A DNA stretch of 64,000 nucleotides, from positions 188,655,169 through 188,719,168 of the forward strand of contig NC_081413.1 of the NCBI RefSeq assembly GCF_030272615.1, read 5' to 3'. Under the pieces are notes generated by a model, which worked only from the letters and a program-made list of their open reading frames with translations, made no database searches and was not told where the DNA came from. This document shows, one piece after another, positions 60,656 to 64,000 of the stretch. The first letter of the stretch is position 1. Each line of letters opens with the position of its first letter. The stretch is from Cryptomeria japonica (Eukaryota > Streptophyta > Pinopsida > Cupressales > Cupressaceae). The position numbers were made by a program, and so were the translations under genes.

Positions 60656-62116
60656 TGCACTAAACCAAATATAATTTACTTTACATATATTTAATAATAC
60701 TATATATATATATATAGTTTTTCATGCCAGATTATTAAATAGCATAAAAGAAGAATATCTAAACAGATATATGTATAAGAGGAAAAATGTTAATGTAAGA
60801 GTGAGAATAATAATTTAATCACAAGGACGAGATAAAACAGAGAAATAATTTGAAATAAAATAGAGAAATAACTTGTTCCAGCGATGCACAGATAACCAAT
60901 TTATCAAAGAGATAGGTAGATGATTATGCTGAGAAATACAAAGCTTTTCAAGAAGATTTTTTGGAGTTAATATTCACACAGGGGGATTTATATTTTATTT
61001 CCACAGAGTAAATGAAGTTTATATTTTATTTCCAGATGTTTTTCTGTTCACAGGGCTCTTAAGGAAATTAAGATTTATGATCAATCTACATTCAGAGAGA
61101 GAGATGGATTTATTTCTACATTCACAGAGAGAAGTATATAACCAGATATATGTGAAATAAGCATATTAATGTAAACAAATGAGAATAAGGATCTATTCAC
61201 AGGAATGAATAACACATAGGATTATTCATAGAGAGATTTATATCTTAATATCAGGCATTTTCTGTTTGTAGGAAAGTAAGATTTAAAAAAAAAAGAATTA
61301 CATTTAAATTTTCAATCCAGCAAGATCTGATATTTTCTAAAGAAATTTAAACAAACAATAGCCATCTTTCACATGCAAGCAAGATCTGATGTTTCTTTTC
61401 TAAAAAACAATCAAACAAATAATAAAGCTATCTTTTTTTTCAATATTATCCATAAAGAAGGATTTACCACTAAAATTTTATAAAGGAAGATCTAGAAGCT
61501 ATATTTTGGATAATATCGTTTCCTCACATGTGAATGTGAAATAACAAGAAAAGAACCTGGCTATCGAAGTTCGATGTTGAATCCTCTCCAATCTTCTAGC
61601 TATCCTCCTTAGATCCTTCCTTGCAACTCGAGAGAGATCTTCAAAACAATTTAACAATCCTACAACCAAAATGTAGCTACCAAGGAAGATCCTACTACTA
61701 ACAACAAGGAGAATTTTTCAAAACATAATCAACTCCCTTCTTTGAAACTTGCATACAATTTTATAAGAAAAATCCCTCAATTCCACTATCTAGAGAATTT
61801 AATTAAAAAAAGAGATTCTTTTCCAATATTGGACTCATGCAAATTGATTAAAAACTTAGTGGGGGAGTTACATGCAAGGTGGTGGAGATTCCTCTAGAAG
61901 CTTATAATTCCTCCTACAACATGTGCCATAATTGGGAGTGGGAAAATAAATAAAAATAAAAATAATGCCTTTGAATTATACTCTCCAAGTGTGTGTGTGT
62001 GTTTGTTATTATTTTTATTCTTTTATATTATTTATTCAATCATTTTCAATAGCTCAACCAAAAATTATATAATAGAATTGTATCAAATCAAAAAGTGATA
62101 AAGGAGGGTTGTGACA

Positions 62117-62121
62117 GATTG
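62117..62121. repeat. Target-site duplication GATTG, right copy
   Basis: Identical to 57277-57281. Confidence 0.8.
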
Positions 62122-63458
62122 TGTTAGTGTGGTTGTTTTCTATTGGAATGACAAAATCAAAATGCATTACTTAAAAAAGTGAATACAAAAGAATAAGAGA
62201 GCTTATCTCAAAGTAGAGCATAATTTTTTTTTGAAATCCAAAAGATTTTTTTGTTGACTCATTTAAAAAAACATTGACTACAAACATCAAAAAATGGAAA
62301 AAACCGTACATATTACGTATGGTATGGGGTGAAAAAAGATGGATTTAAAGCGCTACAAATGAATAGGATTTCTAGTTTTTTTTTTTTTAATAATTAGTTG
62401 AAGAATTAAATCTGAGTAACTAAGATTAGCTTCGTAGAAGTATAATCACTTCTAGATTCTATTTGACACAGCTTTAAGATGATATGCATCAACAAGATGT
62501 ACATCGGAAGGGTGCATAACATGGTAGTGATACCACCATGGGCTATGAAGAGAAAATGACTATTGTTTGTAGAGTTCATCCTATAAATTTTCTAAGGTTT
62601 CACATTACTGATTTTTTTGGCTTTCCATCGTCTAATCCATGCATTTAATATTTTGTTAGGGCTCAATGGTTTTTTCTAATTTAAAATTTACATAGATTCT
62701 CCTTATGACCAAGCTCTTTCACAGTTTAACGAATCTAACATTCTAAAGTTGTAATGAAATCAAGAGAAAACAAGCATGCAGTTCAGGAAGATATCTGCAT
62801 GAGTAAAGGCCTAACATCCACTAGTTTTACATTTTACGGTTTCTCATTTCATAACATCCAACACTGTAATGTCATTTATGTTAACCTATGTATCCTACAA
62901 TAGAGCATAGTCATCAATGGCATTACACTGTTGTTGTTAAGTCAAATAGAATTGTAAAATGTAAAAAAACTTTCACTCTGCAAGACAACTGTTCACTTTT
63001 TAAGTACTGTTATAATTTTTCAGGTTACGAGTGCAGTTATGTTTGTTGTTTTGATCATTTACATTTTACAATGTTTTCTGATCATTTAATATCCTCTATT
63101 TTTTAGGTTTTTTACGTTTTTGTAATACTATCCTAACACTTTGTTTTTCTTGTAACTTGTTGCTCTCTCTTGGTTATTGCTCTTTCGTAATCTTGTTAAT
63201 GATTAGTGACATTTTGGACATATAAATTTTAGAATGGATTTACATATATGTATACATGTATTTATATCTATAAGCACTATGAACTCTTTTAAGAAAATCT
63301 AATATAAATACATGTATATAGATGTATATACGTTGTTTGTGGCCCTGAATGCTTTCACTCTGCAAGGTAAGTGTTTACTATTACAATTTTTAGGATTTGT
63401 GCACATATATATATATACATGTGTATATATATAGATATAAATGTGTATATACATGTAA

Positions 63459-63460
<2 letters not shown>

Positions 63461-63528
<68 letters not shown>
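63461..63528. repeat. (AC)n microsatellite
   Basis: About 34 uninterrupted AC units. Confidence 0.97.
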
Positions 63529-63532
<4 letters not shown>

Positions 63533-63570
63533 GTATTTACATGTATAAGCAACACCAACCGTTTTAAGAA

Positions 63571-63706
<136 letters not shown>

Positions 63707-64000
63707 TGTTTGTGGTCGTGAATGCTTTCACTCTGCAAGGTAAGTGTTCACTTTTACAGTTTAAAGGGTTTGTGAAGTTTTTTGTTATAGTTTGCTTTTT
63801 TTTTTCCTTCGTGATCTTGCAAGGTTATTGCTTTATGTTTTTGTGTTTGTTCGTTGTCTGAAGTGTTTTGGCTGCAAGTTTTCTGCAAAAGTCTAGTTAG
63901 GTTTAGTGGTTGCTTTCTAACTCTAGTTGCTTTCTAACATGTAAAAATGCTTTCACTCTGCAAGTCGACTGTTCACTTTTTTACATCTTTTACAATTTTG

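Larger units (their letters stand above)
57282..62116. mobile_element. Large solo LTR (about 3.6 kb without its insert), GATTG target duplication
   Basis: After removing the nested LTR and one copy of its ATAAC duplication, the left end reads TGTAATAACCCACCTTGATA; the right end reads GGAGGGTTGTGACA. Both ends fit TG...CA, and GATTG flanks both sides. Read from the other strand it starts TGTCACAACCCTCC, a start seen in many plant Ty3 LTRs. Its ends resemble those of the solo LTR at 24583-27164. The interior has no gene, but a minisatellite (58620-58780) and a 124-bp duplication (60408-60655). It inserted in the Helitron or its edge. Confidence 0.82.

Overview
This is AT-rich nuclear DNA from a land plant with a large, transposon-dominated genome. 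The evidence is a plant-specific DUF1644 zinc-finger gene, a Tat-lineage Ty3 retrotransposon with two RNase H domains, plant-type LINEs whose polyprotein ends in RNase H, and a plant-type Helitron that carries an RPA gene. The very long LTRs and a probable 7.4 kb intron would fit a gymnosperm, but that is inference. I see only one host protein-coding gene with good support. No rRNA, tRNA or CRISPR array was found.

Layout. 0-7 kb: a lone LTR (583-1832), a decayed LINE fragment on the minus strand (1833-3123), then old repeat debris including a Copia-like LTR. 7.2-11.2 kb: no recognisable gene. 11.2-24.5 kb: an almost complete minus-strand Tat/Ogre-like LTR retrotransposon of 13.3 kb. It has both LTRs, a GTAAT target-site duplication, PBS and PPT. 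Gag, protease, RT, RNase H, a second (archaeal-type) RNase H and integrase are recognisable but broken by stops and frameshifts. 24.6-27.2 kb: a 2.6 kb solo LTR with target duplication AAAAC. 27.7-34.9 kb: a plus-strand LINE (endonuclease, RT, zf-RVT, RNase H), broken by two insertions and a 118-bp tandem duplication.

35.8-45.5 kb: the host gene, minus strand. It has an intact single-exon DUF1644 coding sequence (36268-37416). A proposed non-coding first exon lies near 44.84-45.14 kb. Between them is a 7.4 kb putative intron holding five near-identical 279-bp tandem repeats, a 3 x 54-bp repeat, older diverged duplications and a possible DNA transposon. 45.65 to at least 57.3 kb: a minus-strand Helitron whose 3' terminus (hairpin plus CTAG) lies just upstream of the proposed promoter of the host gene. 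It carries degraded RepHel and RPA genes and microsatellite-rich spacers. 57.28-62.12 kb: a second large solo LTR (target duplication GATTG) inserted in the Helitron or its flank, with a 1.25 kb solo LTR (target duplication ATAAC) nested inside it. 62.1-64 kb: non-coding DNA with a recurring short motif and long AC and TA microsatellites.

The window records repeated nested insertion around one small regulatory-type gene. No new enzymatic or defence system was found. The most unusual structures are the TCGTACGA motif clusters in the retrotransposon leader, the 279-bp intronic array with inverted arms, and the LTR-within-LTR nest.
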